Below are positions 34,412 to 45,059 of a stretch of DNA of 64,000 nt, in pieces. The translations under genes and the position numbers were made by a program. The notes under the pieces were generated by a model. The model was not told the origin of the DNA, did no database searches, and was given only the letters and a program-made list of their open reading frames with translations. The DNA comes from Antitrichia curtipendula (taxonomy: Eukaryota > Streptophyta > Bryopsida > Hypnales > Leucodontaceae): contig OX579641.1 in the NCBI GenBank assembly GCA_951230915.1, forward strand, positions 186,001-250,000, in the 5' to 3' direction. How positions within the stretch are numbered: the first letter of the stretch is position 1; each line of letters starts with the position of its first letter.

Positions 34412-37116
34412 TCATTCGTATTTCGCAAGCTTGAAGTCTGCGAACTCGCATTTGTACGTGCTCAGCACCGCATTGCTTTGCACATACGCAAGTGCTTGGA
34501 TTTGCTCAAGCAGATCCAAGCAGATGAGGAGCCAAGCTGGAACCTCCTCCAGCAGTGGCTCAGCTTTGCCTTGCAGCGAGCGCATAACCGTGTAGAAGTA
34601 GGGGAGTGCGATCGTCCCCTTGTTCTTTGCCAGGATGCTTGGCAAGTATCGGAAATCTATAACACCTAGCCTAAGATCTCCTGGTGTGTCTACGGTCCAC
34701 ACATTGGTTGGCCACGGGGCGTGGTTGTCTTCCTTTATGTCGTATGGAGCGTAGTACGCCACTGCGGATGGTGGAACAAAATTCTTCTTCGACCTGAAAA
34801 ACACTTTGAAGAATTCCGCAGCGCTAGGTGAAATGTCCTCGATTGATTTGTTTTTTGACTTCACTTGCTTGGCTTCGGAGAAGTACTCTTTCCCTGGCCG
34901 CTCAAGGAGCACGTTCATCGTGGCGGACGTGATGTTGTATTGCGCCTTGAACTTCTTCCAGTTGTCATGCAGGAGTTCACTGTCAGAGTTGAACAAGCCG
35001 AGCTCCGGTTCGAGATTGTTCAACTCCTTGCGCATGAGCATTTTCCTCTTCCGCCGCTCACACCACTCTTTTGCCGTGTAGCAGTTCTCCAGGACAGAGG
35101 AGCTTTGTTTGACTGTCACCTTTGGGTGGGACTGAGTTCTTTTCTTCTCGGACCAGTCCAAGATGTGTTTCCCAGCTTCCGCAGATCGTCCAGCGATAGA
35201 TTACCGAGGAATTTGAAGAACTCTCTATTAATCATGCCATTCTCCGTCTTCCATCCTTTCTTCTCGTTGAATTTCATGAGTGAGTCCGCATCGGTGAGCT
35301 CGCCGTGTGATGCACTGGAAATGGCTTCACTCCACAATGCAAAGACGTCTTTGGGTGCCGTGATGATTCTTATCTCATTCACGATTTTCAGATTTTCGTT
35401 GGCATCCTTGGATTTCGTCTTGATATGAGACTTCGTAACCTCTATCATGGAGAAACGCTTTTGCATTGCCTTATTGAATTCTTGAACCCAAACACCACAA
35501 CAACATGTGAGCGTTTAAAGCACTGTCGATGTAAGAATGCTTGTTCAACGCGAATTACAAAACTATAAAAGGAAGGACTACGTATTTAGCTCGACCCGAG
35601 CTGATCAGACTTGACATTGTCCCACATTACCAGTTGACAAACACCACTGAAGTATCGGACAATACTCACCGCGTACTTGACACGGTTGTCGTGCGCCTCC
35701 CTTGTCCGTCTGGATATTGATATGCTTCCCAGTAGAGCGGAGTCCTTCGGGTTCCTTGGGCAACCCATGTCCATCCAACAGCTCTAGCTCCAAGAATATT
35801 TGTGGCCCAAGAAGGTTGAATCGCTTGGAAGTGAATCACTCTGTTGTAGTAAGCCGAGATGGAGCGGAGAATTTCGTCATTCTCGGTCCAAACGATGTAG
35901 CAACTCCACGTCTTGAATTCGTTTATAGTTTCCTCGTCGACTCCAAATGTCGGGTCCTGCATCATCCTACTCGCCTCTACACTGTACTGCCCATTGATAA
36001 TCCAAAACTCGCCATCCTTGATCTCCTCCCACGTTTCTGGTTTCTCCTTGTAGTTTGTAGGCATGACGCACAGGGTTTGTCTGGAGCTTCTGTCGGGCAT
36101 GTGGATCATCCAATGCATCATGTCCTCGACAATACGGGTTTCCTTGCTTCTTATGTTCCTGGTGGCAGGAGCTTGGATTAATTGTGTAATGTCAAGCTCT
36201 TTCTTTTCCATCTTGAGCAAGAAGGCGTCCACACAATTAATCCAGAACTTCTTGTACGCTTTATTGGAATCCTCGTAGTTGGGTTTCTTGTTGGCCTTGA
36301 GCGACTATGGAATTTCACTGAGCTCCGGCTGAACGCTAATGTCCTCTGTGACAGTCACAGATGCTGTCCTTCCCACGCTTCTTCTGGCTGGTGGCGGAGG
36401 AGGTGGTGTACCTTCCGGGACGGCATCGGCAGGTCTTCGTGATCTGGTTCCCCTTCTGGATGTTGAGGGTTGGGTGTCCATGGATATTTGGCTTGGCCCC
36501 TGGCTGTCGATGTTTAGTGATGCGGTCCTGGCAGCCATACTTTTTTTTGCCATTGCGAGCTTCGCCTTCAAGACTGCGAAGTCTTGGAAGAGGCTTCTGA
36601 TCTTTTGGTAGAGCTTTCAGCCAGTCAAGGGATCGCCATTGGCTTTCTGAAAGAACTTCTCACTGACTTTGTTCTCCAGCTCTTTTATCTCCGACCAGTA
36701 TTGTGTAGGCTCCAATGAATTCAGGAGGTTCGTCACTCTGAATGGAATCTCCTCAGACTTGAACGATATCGTGAAGTGGTATTGATCTGCGGCAGGGATT
36801 CCGGTCTGGGTGGTTACGCAATGCACTTCGACGTGGTTGTTATCTCCCTCTGTCACCTCCTTGATTTTCTCGTCGTACGAGAGCGGGATGAAGACCTCCA
36901 TTCCTTTAATTGTACGCAGAAACATATCTGCTCCGTGAATGGAATCATGTGCAGGCTCCAGCATTTGATCTTCTCTGGATTTTGGAATTCCCAGTAGTCT
37001 CTGTCGTTGAAGATGTCGTCCCCATCTCCATCATCTTTTGGTCGCCTGTTCTCTGATAGCTTGTAGTACGATTCCAGTTTTGGCACTTGGTTTTCCATCT
37101 TGTAGGTCAAGGACAT
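34412..37116 (-). pseudogene. Decayed gene with ParB/DGQHR-like motif
   Basis: A run of minus-strand coding pieces spanning 2.7 kb, reading from about 37116 to TAG-like end at 34412. The first piece ends DYWEFQNPEKIK and continues in a shifted frame with MLEPAHDSIHGAD. The central region contains GEFWIINGQYSVEAS (about 36000-35955), which resembles the xxIIDGQHRxxA core of ParB/Srx and DGQHR proteins. The last part is a Lys-rich helical region with YYAPYDIKED and a C-terminal LAKYE. In-frame stops occur at 36617 (TGA) and 36305 (TAG), with frame changes near 36970, 35790 and 35170. An intron is likely between about 35655 (GTGAGT) and 35477. The fold assignment rests on one motif and is weak. 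A transposon origin is suggested by its neighbours. Confidence 0.45.
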
Positions 37117-37135
37117 ATTTAACGATAGTCATATG

Positions 37136-37718
37136 AGCTCGACTCGAGCTAATCGGTCTTTTGTACAGTCCTATGTGTTTGTTGTTCCTGCTTAGCAGTC
37201 GTCATATTAGCTCGACTCGAGCTAATCGGGCTTCTGTACATTACGTTGTGTTTGTTGCTCCAACTTTAGTTGTTCTCACGATTTTAATGTTCCCATGGCT
37301 TGTTGCATGGCTGTTGTACCGCTCCTAAGTTTCTTACAGGCTAATCACTTCAGTTTAGCTTGACTCGAGCTAAATTGACATGCCTATCTGGGTTTCGAGT
37401 TTTCCATATATATGTTGTATTTTATTTTCCTTGTAATTCTCAGGCTTCTGTTATTACTAAGTTCAGTTTCTCTTATCATGTAGGTTTTCATTTCTTACAA
37501 TCTCGTGGAGTTTATTACTTCTTGTTATCTTTATATACTATTTCTGGGACTTCTACGTGTTGTATTTTTGTTTTGTGTGTTTAGATCGACTCGACCTGAA
37601 TTGCCTGTTGTTTCCTGTCCGTTCATCATCTTCATGGTCAAGTGGGGTGCAACTTTATATTATTAGGTGATCTTCATATCTTGTTCTGGCATGTGTGCAA
37701 TTTAGCTCGAGTCGAGCT
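37136..37718. promoter_or_regulatory. Cluster of five 15-bp palindromes upstream of the ParB-like gene
   Basis: AGCTCGACTCGAGCT at 37136 and 37209, AGCTTGACTCGAGCT at 37357, AGATCGACTCGACCT at 37583 and AGCTCGAGTCGAGCT at 37704. Each has 7-bp arms around one centre base and is usually followed by AA or GAATTG. A sixth site, AGCTCGACCCGAGCT, lies inside the gene's intron at 35588. Repetition with irregular 70-230 bp spacing fits binding sites better than a tandem array. Confidence 0.75.
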
Positions 37719-37869
37719 TAATTGCACTTAGCTTCATGGCGGACATGGACCCGAGGACAGTGTTTTTGGTGTTGATATCCGGTGAGATCCTACGATATCC
37801 GGATAATATCCGCCTCATATTATATTGATGTCACTATTACAGCAGATGATTCAAGTAACTTGGATATTT

Positions 37870-38865
37870 TCTAGACCCTAAACCCTAAGCCGTGAGACTA
37901 AACCCTTAAAATGACACCCTAAAGCCTGTAACCTGAACCCTAAGCCCAGATCCTAAGTGCTAACCCAAATAGTGCATAATAGAACTAGAAACTAACCTAA
38001 AACTTAACAAGATACAACCTTGTGAGACTTAGAAAGCGCTGAAGATGCACCGACTCCCTGAATCCTGCAAGATTCTCAGCATTTGCCAAAAATTCAGCAC
38101 TTGCAAGACAAAACATACGCTAATGAATTTAGAACTGAAACAACATACGCTAATGCAATCAACTTAAACCAAAATGATAATGAATGCCACAATGAAGTAC
38201 TGAAATGAGATACTGAAATGAAAATCAATGAAATCATACGCTAATGCAATCAACAAGTAATGAAATGAGAATGAATGCCATAATGAGGTACTGAAATGGA
38301 AATGAATGAAATCAATATGTACTAATGACTGTCAAAAAAATCCTCACTCAAAAATTCCAAAGAAAATTCCAAAGAGCAAGTCTGGAACTTGATATCTATA
38401 CTCAAGAACAGAACTACATAATCATAAGAAGAACTTGATATCTATACTCAATAACACAATTGAATTCACATAAGCAAGATCCAATGCCCAGCAAGTGAAA
38501 CAAGGTGCACAAAACCAGAAGAATTCAATAAAACAAGAAGGATTCATACTAAGTGCACGAAACCAGAAGCGCACGAAACTCGAAGAATTCAATGAAACAA
38601 AAAGCATTCATACTAGGCGCACAAAACCAGAAGCCCATGAAACCAAAATCGCACAAAACTTTCATACTAAGCGCAAGGAACAAGAAGCACTCATACTAAC
38701 TCTGCAGTAGGCATCCCAAACTCATTTTGAGAACCACCCTAAATCCTAAGCCCAGCAAGAACTGCAACAACTAGAATAACAAAAAAGGACTACAAAATTG
38801 AAGCCGATTCTAAACCCCTAGAGCTGATCCAAACATCGACACAAGCGAATTCGAACTCACCTTGC
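37870..38865. other. Intergenic; telomere-like motif, no gene seen
   Basis: Starts with a short ccctaaaccctaa motif at about 37875. Words such as aatgaaatgagaatgaatgcc (38160-38310) and aaaccagaagcgcac (38510-38650) repeat irregularly. No supported coding sequence. Confidence 0.5.
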
Positions 38866-38894
38866 TCAAATTATAACTCCTCTTGCACTCCTCG

Positions 38895-39065
38895 TACAAG
38901 CAACGCCTGCCTCAAGCAACGCCCGCCTCAAGAAACGCCCACCTCCTACCACATCCGTCCGCAGGAGGGAACTCGCCACCGAACAGGACTCCAGAAGCGG
39001 AACCTCAAGAAACGCCCGCCTCGCACCACGTCCGTCCGCAAGAGGGAACGCGCCACCAAACACGA
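38895..39065. repeat. About 78-bp direct repeat, 2 copies
   Basis: aagaaacgcccacctcctacc (about 38930) and aagaaacgcccgcctcgcacc (about 39008) each lead into ccgtccgca-gagggaac-cgccacc. The copies are GC-rich within AT-rich surroundings. Confidence 0.7.
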
Positions 39066-39249
39066 CTGCGGAAGCGGAAAATCAGGGGGGAGAGCACGAC
39101 ACCAAAACTCTAGTGCTGTGTGGAGAAGCAGCGTGCGGAAAACAAGAAAATCCCGGGGAGAAGCACGCAAGTCTTGCGGAGAAGCACGGAGAAGCAGCGC
39201 GCGAGGAGAAAAACGAAAACGCACCCTAAACCCTAAAACTCCGTGACCT

Positions 39250-39400
39250 GGAGATACCCGGCCCCTATTGCGTATACCCGGCCCCTATTGCGTATATCCG
39301 GTCCCTGCTGCGTATACCCGGCTCCTGTTGCGTATACCCAATCTTGTTGCATATACCCGACCCCGGTTGAGTATATCCAAGACTGTGTAATTATACCCGA
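39250..39400. repeat. 20-bp tandem repeat (tatacccgg), about 7 copies
   Basis: gcgtatacccggcccctatt repeats with a 20-bp period and increasing divergence to about 39400. Further tatacccgg words occur at 39397-39620. Confidence 0.85.
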
Positions 39401-39619
39401 CATGGTGTTTATACCCGGCTTTGTGTATTTGCAGTCTGACCCCTATAAACGTCAATTTCGTTAGAATGGCATATTAAATCCGCCACTTTGTCTGAACATC
39501 TAGGACAGTTATAGATGTAACACCGCCAAAATTCTGGAATGCCACCATTTTAATGAAATTCACGTTTATACCCGGATGTTCCTTATATCCGGTCTGGACC
39601 CGTAACCCGGACCTACTTT

Positions 39620-41380
39620 GAGTACTTTTTAGGTGATATACCAGAAAACTTCTACTGCTATTAATAGTAGAAAAATCCATAGTTTTAAGTATCAATATTT
39701 TAGGTGAAAAAATCTTTCATCCTAAAATTTCAAACAATGGAATCCTAAAGCATTCAAATTTGGATGTCAAGCTGCTATAGAAATTATTTGCTTCCCACAC
39801 CAAATTTACAGCCAAGACGCATAGCTATACTTCTTTCTTGCATAGAATGTTTTTTTGCCAATTATTCTCAAACCAAAAATCATTCTTTGTGTGCTTTGAG
39901 AACTAACTCTATAAAGATGCATTGCACGAAAGTGCTTTGATGAATGACTTCACTACTCTTTGTACACAAAAGATTTCACATATTGATGAAGTAGTACTGG
40001 AAAAATTTCGATGTCTAACTTTATTATAAGGGAGCCACATCATTATGAGTTAATTAAACAGCTATGTGATTTGTTGGTAACCTTGGAACTCAGTTATTTT
40101 CATATTGTATAACATTAATGTCATTTACAGAACATAAAGGTTTGTGCTTGTTCAAATTTGAATTTCCAAAGCAACATGACAATAATCAAACATAATTTCA
40201 TAAATTCTAAGCCTTTGTTTTATTTGCAACTTTTAAAATTATTTTCTCTTAAACTTTTATTTATGAATTTCATGAGTTTTTAGGACTCGACAGTCTAGAA
40301 GAACGTTGCTTGAGTATTATTATTTTTGAATTGAAGCATTCCCAGAAGCGAGCATGATTTGAAAAATTTCATGAAATAAAAGTCTTTGTTCAATTTGTAA
40401 CTTCTGCAATTCCCCCTCCAACTAATTGGAAAGGATCCAGTAATTGAAAGAAATTCATTAAGGATGCCTAAAAAGGTCCAAACCCTAAACCCTAAAACCT
40501 AAAACCTAAGACTGCAAAAAAATCAATATATGAAAAGTTTAAAACTCCAGAGTTTAAGGTGGTGACGAGCGAGGGGATATGTTCACCTTGGCCCTCTGGA
40601 AGGCAATTCCCACATTTGATGCTGCTGGAATAAGTCTAAATAAGAATTAAATAATTGACCCCCCTCCCTTTACGTCGCGTCGTGTTCGTATGACTTTATT
40701 TTATAGAGAACAAATCTACAAAAATACGCAGCTACCTAAATTCAGCGGATTACAATAATGCCAGCAGCTGTCCGTCTGTTGTAAACCGCAAATAGTAGTG
40801 TATGCATCTAAGTCCAAGTACATGCCCGCGACTTTATGCATGACATGTGTGATTTTGAAAATTCTGTACTCTGCTTCCCGCCCTCCCATTCCCGCCAAGA
40901 AGTTGTAGGATGTTGCCCACGTCCGATTTAGGATATTCTCTTTTTCATTCGCCTGACACTACACCTCCGAGCGCAAGCTCTTTTTGTTTGTGGGCACTTG
41001 TTTCAGCTTTGTTATTGACAGTCATTCAAGTATTGTACGTGCAGGGGTTTTGGTTACTCAAAGGTTCAGTGCGATCTAAGGCGCTTGGTTCTAAGTACAT
41101 CTTCATCGACTCAGTAGTTAATTCGTAGGATTTCCAGTCCATTAGTTATTGTCATGAAAACAAAGTTGTAGACTTCCGATCGTGCGCATGACATGTTCAG
41201 TGTAGTAGGTCGATGCTCTTGTGTTGCGCGGAGATGGTTATTAGTAAACGCTGTAGACCGACGATAAGTTTTGTTAAGCACTGAAGGAGTCGGTGTGACT
41301 GTGGTCCCTATTTTACCGCCGTAAAATACGGAATGGGATATAAGTGTCTCGTAATCAAATTATACCCCCGTAATGTTCGA
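39620..41380. other. Intergenic, no gene seen
   Basis: AT-rich to about 40470, then a telomere-like run (ccaaaccctaaaccctaaaa) at about 40478, then mixed composition. Short frames at 40716-40898 (minus) and 40910-41128 (plus) have no support. Confidence 0.55.
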
Positions 41381-41409
41381 AGACATTTAGATCAAGCCGA
41401 CCTAAATGG

Positions 41410-41416
41410 TATAAAG
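41410..41416 (+). promoter_or_regulatory. TATA box candidate for the DUF7869-type gene
   Basis: tggtataaagag, about 750 bp before the ATG. The palindrome cluster lies between this box and the ATG, so it would fall in the leader or in leader introns if this is the true promoter. Confidence 0.35.
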
Positions 41417-41466
41417 AGTAATGTATTCTATCAATTCTTGAACTAGTACGCGGTACTTCACTTTTC

Positions 41467-42067
41467 AGGTCGGTACGACCTAAATTGACATGATATCCCC
41501 CTTTCGGAATAACAAGATAACCTCATCACTTTAGGTCGTCTCGATCTGAAACGGGGAACAGTTGGTGGTTGGTGGATTCATTTCGTTTATCTTGAACGCG
41601 GTCCGACATATGTTTTGTTTATAAGTGCATACAGTATTGTATAATTTAATTATTAGGTCGACTTGACCTAAATGGTTTAAACTGGAATAATGTCTGTCAC
41701 ATGAATTGAAGCATGCTTAATGCAGTCACTACCATGGGTTCATCTAAATTTAGCTTATGAATATCTTTCACTAGAAATGAATTCGGTGTAAGTTATACAT
41801 TCAGTCTAGGTCGAGTCGACCTGATAGTGAAGCTGTTGGGATCTTTGTCATGTCTTGTTATCGAGACCGTCGTAGTCTTGTAAACTACCTCGTTTTTGGA
41901 TGGTAGCTTTAAGCTCGAGTCAACCTTAGTAACAATTGTAAATATGTATACAGTAACTATTTCTGTTGTCCTTCAATATATTACGTATGAACTATACTTG
42001 TCACAATTTTGGTATTTTCCTACTTCAAGGTAGTTGCATATTATGAACGTTAAGGTTGAGTCGACCT
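41467..42067. promoter_or_regulatory. Cluster of six 15-bp palindromes upstream of the DUF7869-type gene
   Basis: AGGTCGGTACGACCT 41467, AGGTCGTCTCGATCT 41533, AGGTCGACTTGACCT 41655, AGGTCGAGTCGACCT 41808, AGCTCGAGTCAACCT 41912 and AGGTTGAGTCGACCT 42053. They follow the same AGSTCGASTCGASCT plan as those at 37.1-37.7 kb but mostly with GG/CC in place of GC/GC, and again are often followed by AA or GA. A weaker half-site lies at 41396. Confidence 0.75.
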
Positions 42068-42163
42068 GACATTTGTCTTGTCAGTTTTACATCTTATACT
42101 ACAAGCAATTTACCTTGATTATGTTCACTTACCACCTAGAATATTGATATCTCCTCAGATGCA

Positions 42164-45052
42164 ATGGATTCCTCGGCAGACGCAGTGGAGATGGTGGATT
42201 CATTGGACGATGAGTACTATCCGCAAGCAGAGGAAGTCTTATTGTCGGAGTCGTCATACGATGAATTCCAGAATGCGGATGGAATGAATGATGACGTCCC
42301 AGATTGTGAAGGTCTTCCGCGTAGGCTCTAGAATACTCGGGTTGTGACTCTGTACAATGAAGCCGGCTTGCTCGTTGGTCAAGGTACCTGCCATAGTGTG
42401 AACTCTGACCTTGTCCTCGGTGTCAGTGGTCCTCTTGGAGACACTCATGTAGCTGTGCACATTTCCAAAACATTTTCTGAGGATGACTTGCCCAAAGAGC
42501 AAGAGTGCTCGCTACTTACTTGGCCTATTCATTTAGTCCATTACCGTGGGGCCAGTCTATGTGATCATGAGGCTTGAGATAATTTCAATTGCCTCCAAGC
42601 GGCTCTCCTAAATCCACCATCTTCGACGTCTGCGCGCCCGTATACAAGTATCGTCCGAAATCTGCCCCGCAAAACTACTACAAGAACAAAGGAACTACTC
42701 ACTCAAGATTCCATCAACTTGGTGTCTAATAAAGTATGTTGTCGGCAGAATTGTGTTCAGCCGTTCCCCAAGGATAAGATACGAGCCTTTCATGAACGCA
42801 TATACCAGAATTCAACCTTCAAGCACAGAGCCTTTATGAAAATGGAAGTGCACAAACAAACCCATCTTGACCAACGTGGAAGAAGAATGGTAACAATTGA
42901 AGAGATACCGGTGTGCATGCGAGCATGGATGCATATTTTAGGGGTCCCAGAATCCACCTTCTTCCGCTACCAAACGTACATGAAGGTCAGGCAGGAAGCG
43001 ATGGAGCACGATAACAAAGGATTGGTGAAGCCAAGAAAGCACACTCAGCAAGCTACTGCAACATTGAAGTGCATCCTAGAGAAAGAGGCGGATCACATGC
43101 CCCATCGTACGAAAACATTGAAGTCGGGGGAAAAGGTTGTATCCATGATTCTCCCCTCCACGTTCCAGTGGAAGGGTAAAATGAAAGAACTCAATGAAGC
43201 GAATGCTACTTTTGGATTGAAGGAGGTCTCAGTTTCAAACTTGAACAAGATTAGATGTTCAGTGTTTCCAGAGTATGAGGTGAAGAAACCAGAGGACAAT
43301 TTTGCACGGTGCGCTACTTGTGACAAATTGCAAGAGCTTAGGAGGCGTGCTCTTGCTGGATCTGTCACTGCTTTGAAGTGGTCACGGAGATTGGACAAAC
43401 ATCTAGCAATTGCTCGTGCTCATCAAGAGTTGTAATATGCAAACCGCTACTAATCACTTACTCCACCGCATGAGTGCCTCACAATCATGCATGACAAAAT
43501 GGACCACGCAGAAACCGCTTGTTCAGTCTTCTCCCACAAGAGTAAAGATGTTGATGGTCTACTGAAGTTGCCTGTGTCTGTCACGGGCATGATTGCGCAT
43601 GGTCATGGAGATGTGCGTTACGCACATTATGGCTTGGATCTATTCACAAAAGATTCAAACTACACCATTGGCTCAATGACTAAGTTGTTGCAAGATTTGG
43701 AGTTGCCTCCCAAGTCTTCTTCTCGGCAGTTGCTTGTGGGTTTGGGGTCCACCAATTTGTTTTGTGCAGTGTTAAAGGGAGCTGAGATGTGCAAAAATTC
43801 ACTTCCTTCACCGCCAATCAACTTAGTTCCAGCAACACCTTTGCCCCCTATTCTCAATGTGCAAATGGACAATGCTACAGGCAACAACAAGAACAGATAC
43901 ATTTTCTGTTTTTGGTCTCTTCTTGTTGCAAACAAGATCTTTTGTAAAGTGTATGTGAACTTCATGATTGTGGGTCATACGCACAATGATATTGATGCGT
44001 TGTTTGGAAGATGGAGCATGCTTTTGAAGAAGGAGAACTTCCCAACAATCCCGGCCCTCATGAAGTCCTTCATGGATGTGGAGTCCATTCCTACTATCCC
44101 TCATCTCATAGAAGAGGTGCCCGATTTCAAGGGTTTCATTGTTGGTAAATGGATGGATGGCGATGAGATTCTCATAGGACACACAAGACCACAACAAGTG
44201 AAGTTCTATCTAGATTCGACGGGTTGTCCAATCATGAAGTACAAATTAAAGTGTACGGATGAAGATTGGTTGGGCAAGGATGGCGGAGGGATTAAGTTGT
44301 GGAAAGAAGATGCTGAAGGGCAAAGTCAATGGCCGCGTGGTGTACCGTTGTCAGTTCCACAAAAGGCAATGAAAGGCGTGGAAGACATTGTGAAAGGTGT
44401 GTCTGGATTCGTAAAGTACTGGGAGAATCTATGTAATGCAGACGTCACTGGAGAATGTTGTAGACACTACAAGCCAGTTGTGTGCTATTGGTATGGTGTG
44501 AAGGTTGCTCTGCAAGAGCCACTACCATTGTCCATTGTTTTGAAAGATGGGTTCTGGCCAACTACTCGTGTACAAAGAATAGAAGCAGATCAATTAGACG
44601 AAGATGGCGAGGACCTTGAAGAATATGGTGTGGATGACGCTTATGTTGGGCCTTTGAGGGATCGCCCACAACCATCTTTCAGGGTGGCGCAGGATCTCTA
44701 CGAAGGGTACTTTGTTGCAGTTCAATCTGTGGATGGTGAAAGTCAACCAGTTTGGATTGCCAGGGCGTTGTCCGATCCGAACTGTAATTCTGAGAAGCCG
44801 AATTGCATGCTCATTCAATACTTTTGTCTGACATCAAGGAATCAGGATGTTCGAGATTTCTATACAGGATGGGACAGCGAAAGAGGTCTACGTTGGAAGG
44901 TTGATGAAACCGAACAACCTCTTTGGGAGGAAACAAACGCTTTGATGACAGCATGGAAGTCCCAGAACAGAAGAGGTACTCGCGAATGTAGGATCAAGAT
45001 TCCTACAACTCAGATTGAAGTCATCAATCAAAGCTTGGCTTCATATACTTGA
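42164..45052 (+). pseudogene. DUF7869-type transposase-like protein
   Basis: One frame runs from ATG 42164 to TGA 45050-45052 (962 codons) with an acidic start (MDSSADAVEMVDSLDDEYY). The recognisable core is the DUF7869-like RNase H-fold region: IMHDKMDHAET (Asp444), NVQMDNATGNNKNRY (Asp569), and VGHTHNDIDALFGRWS (residues 604-619). Upstream, MRAWMHILGVPESTFFRYQ resembles the DNA-binding-like region that precedes this core in related proteins. The C-terminal 250 residues are unassigned. Four nonsense codons interrupt it (TAG 42329, TGA 42575, TAA 43433, TAA 43451), and no frame changes were found over 2.9 kb. Calling it a transposase is inference from the acidic triad-like pattern and the TE context. 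Confidence 0.7.
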
Positions 45053-45059
45053 CATTCTT

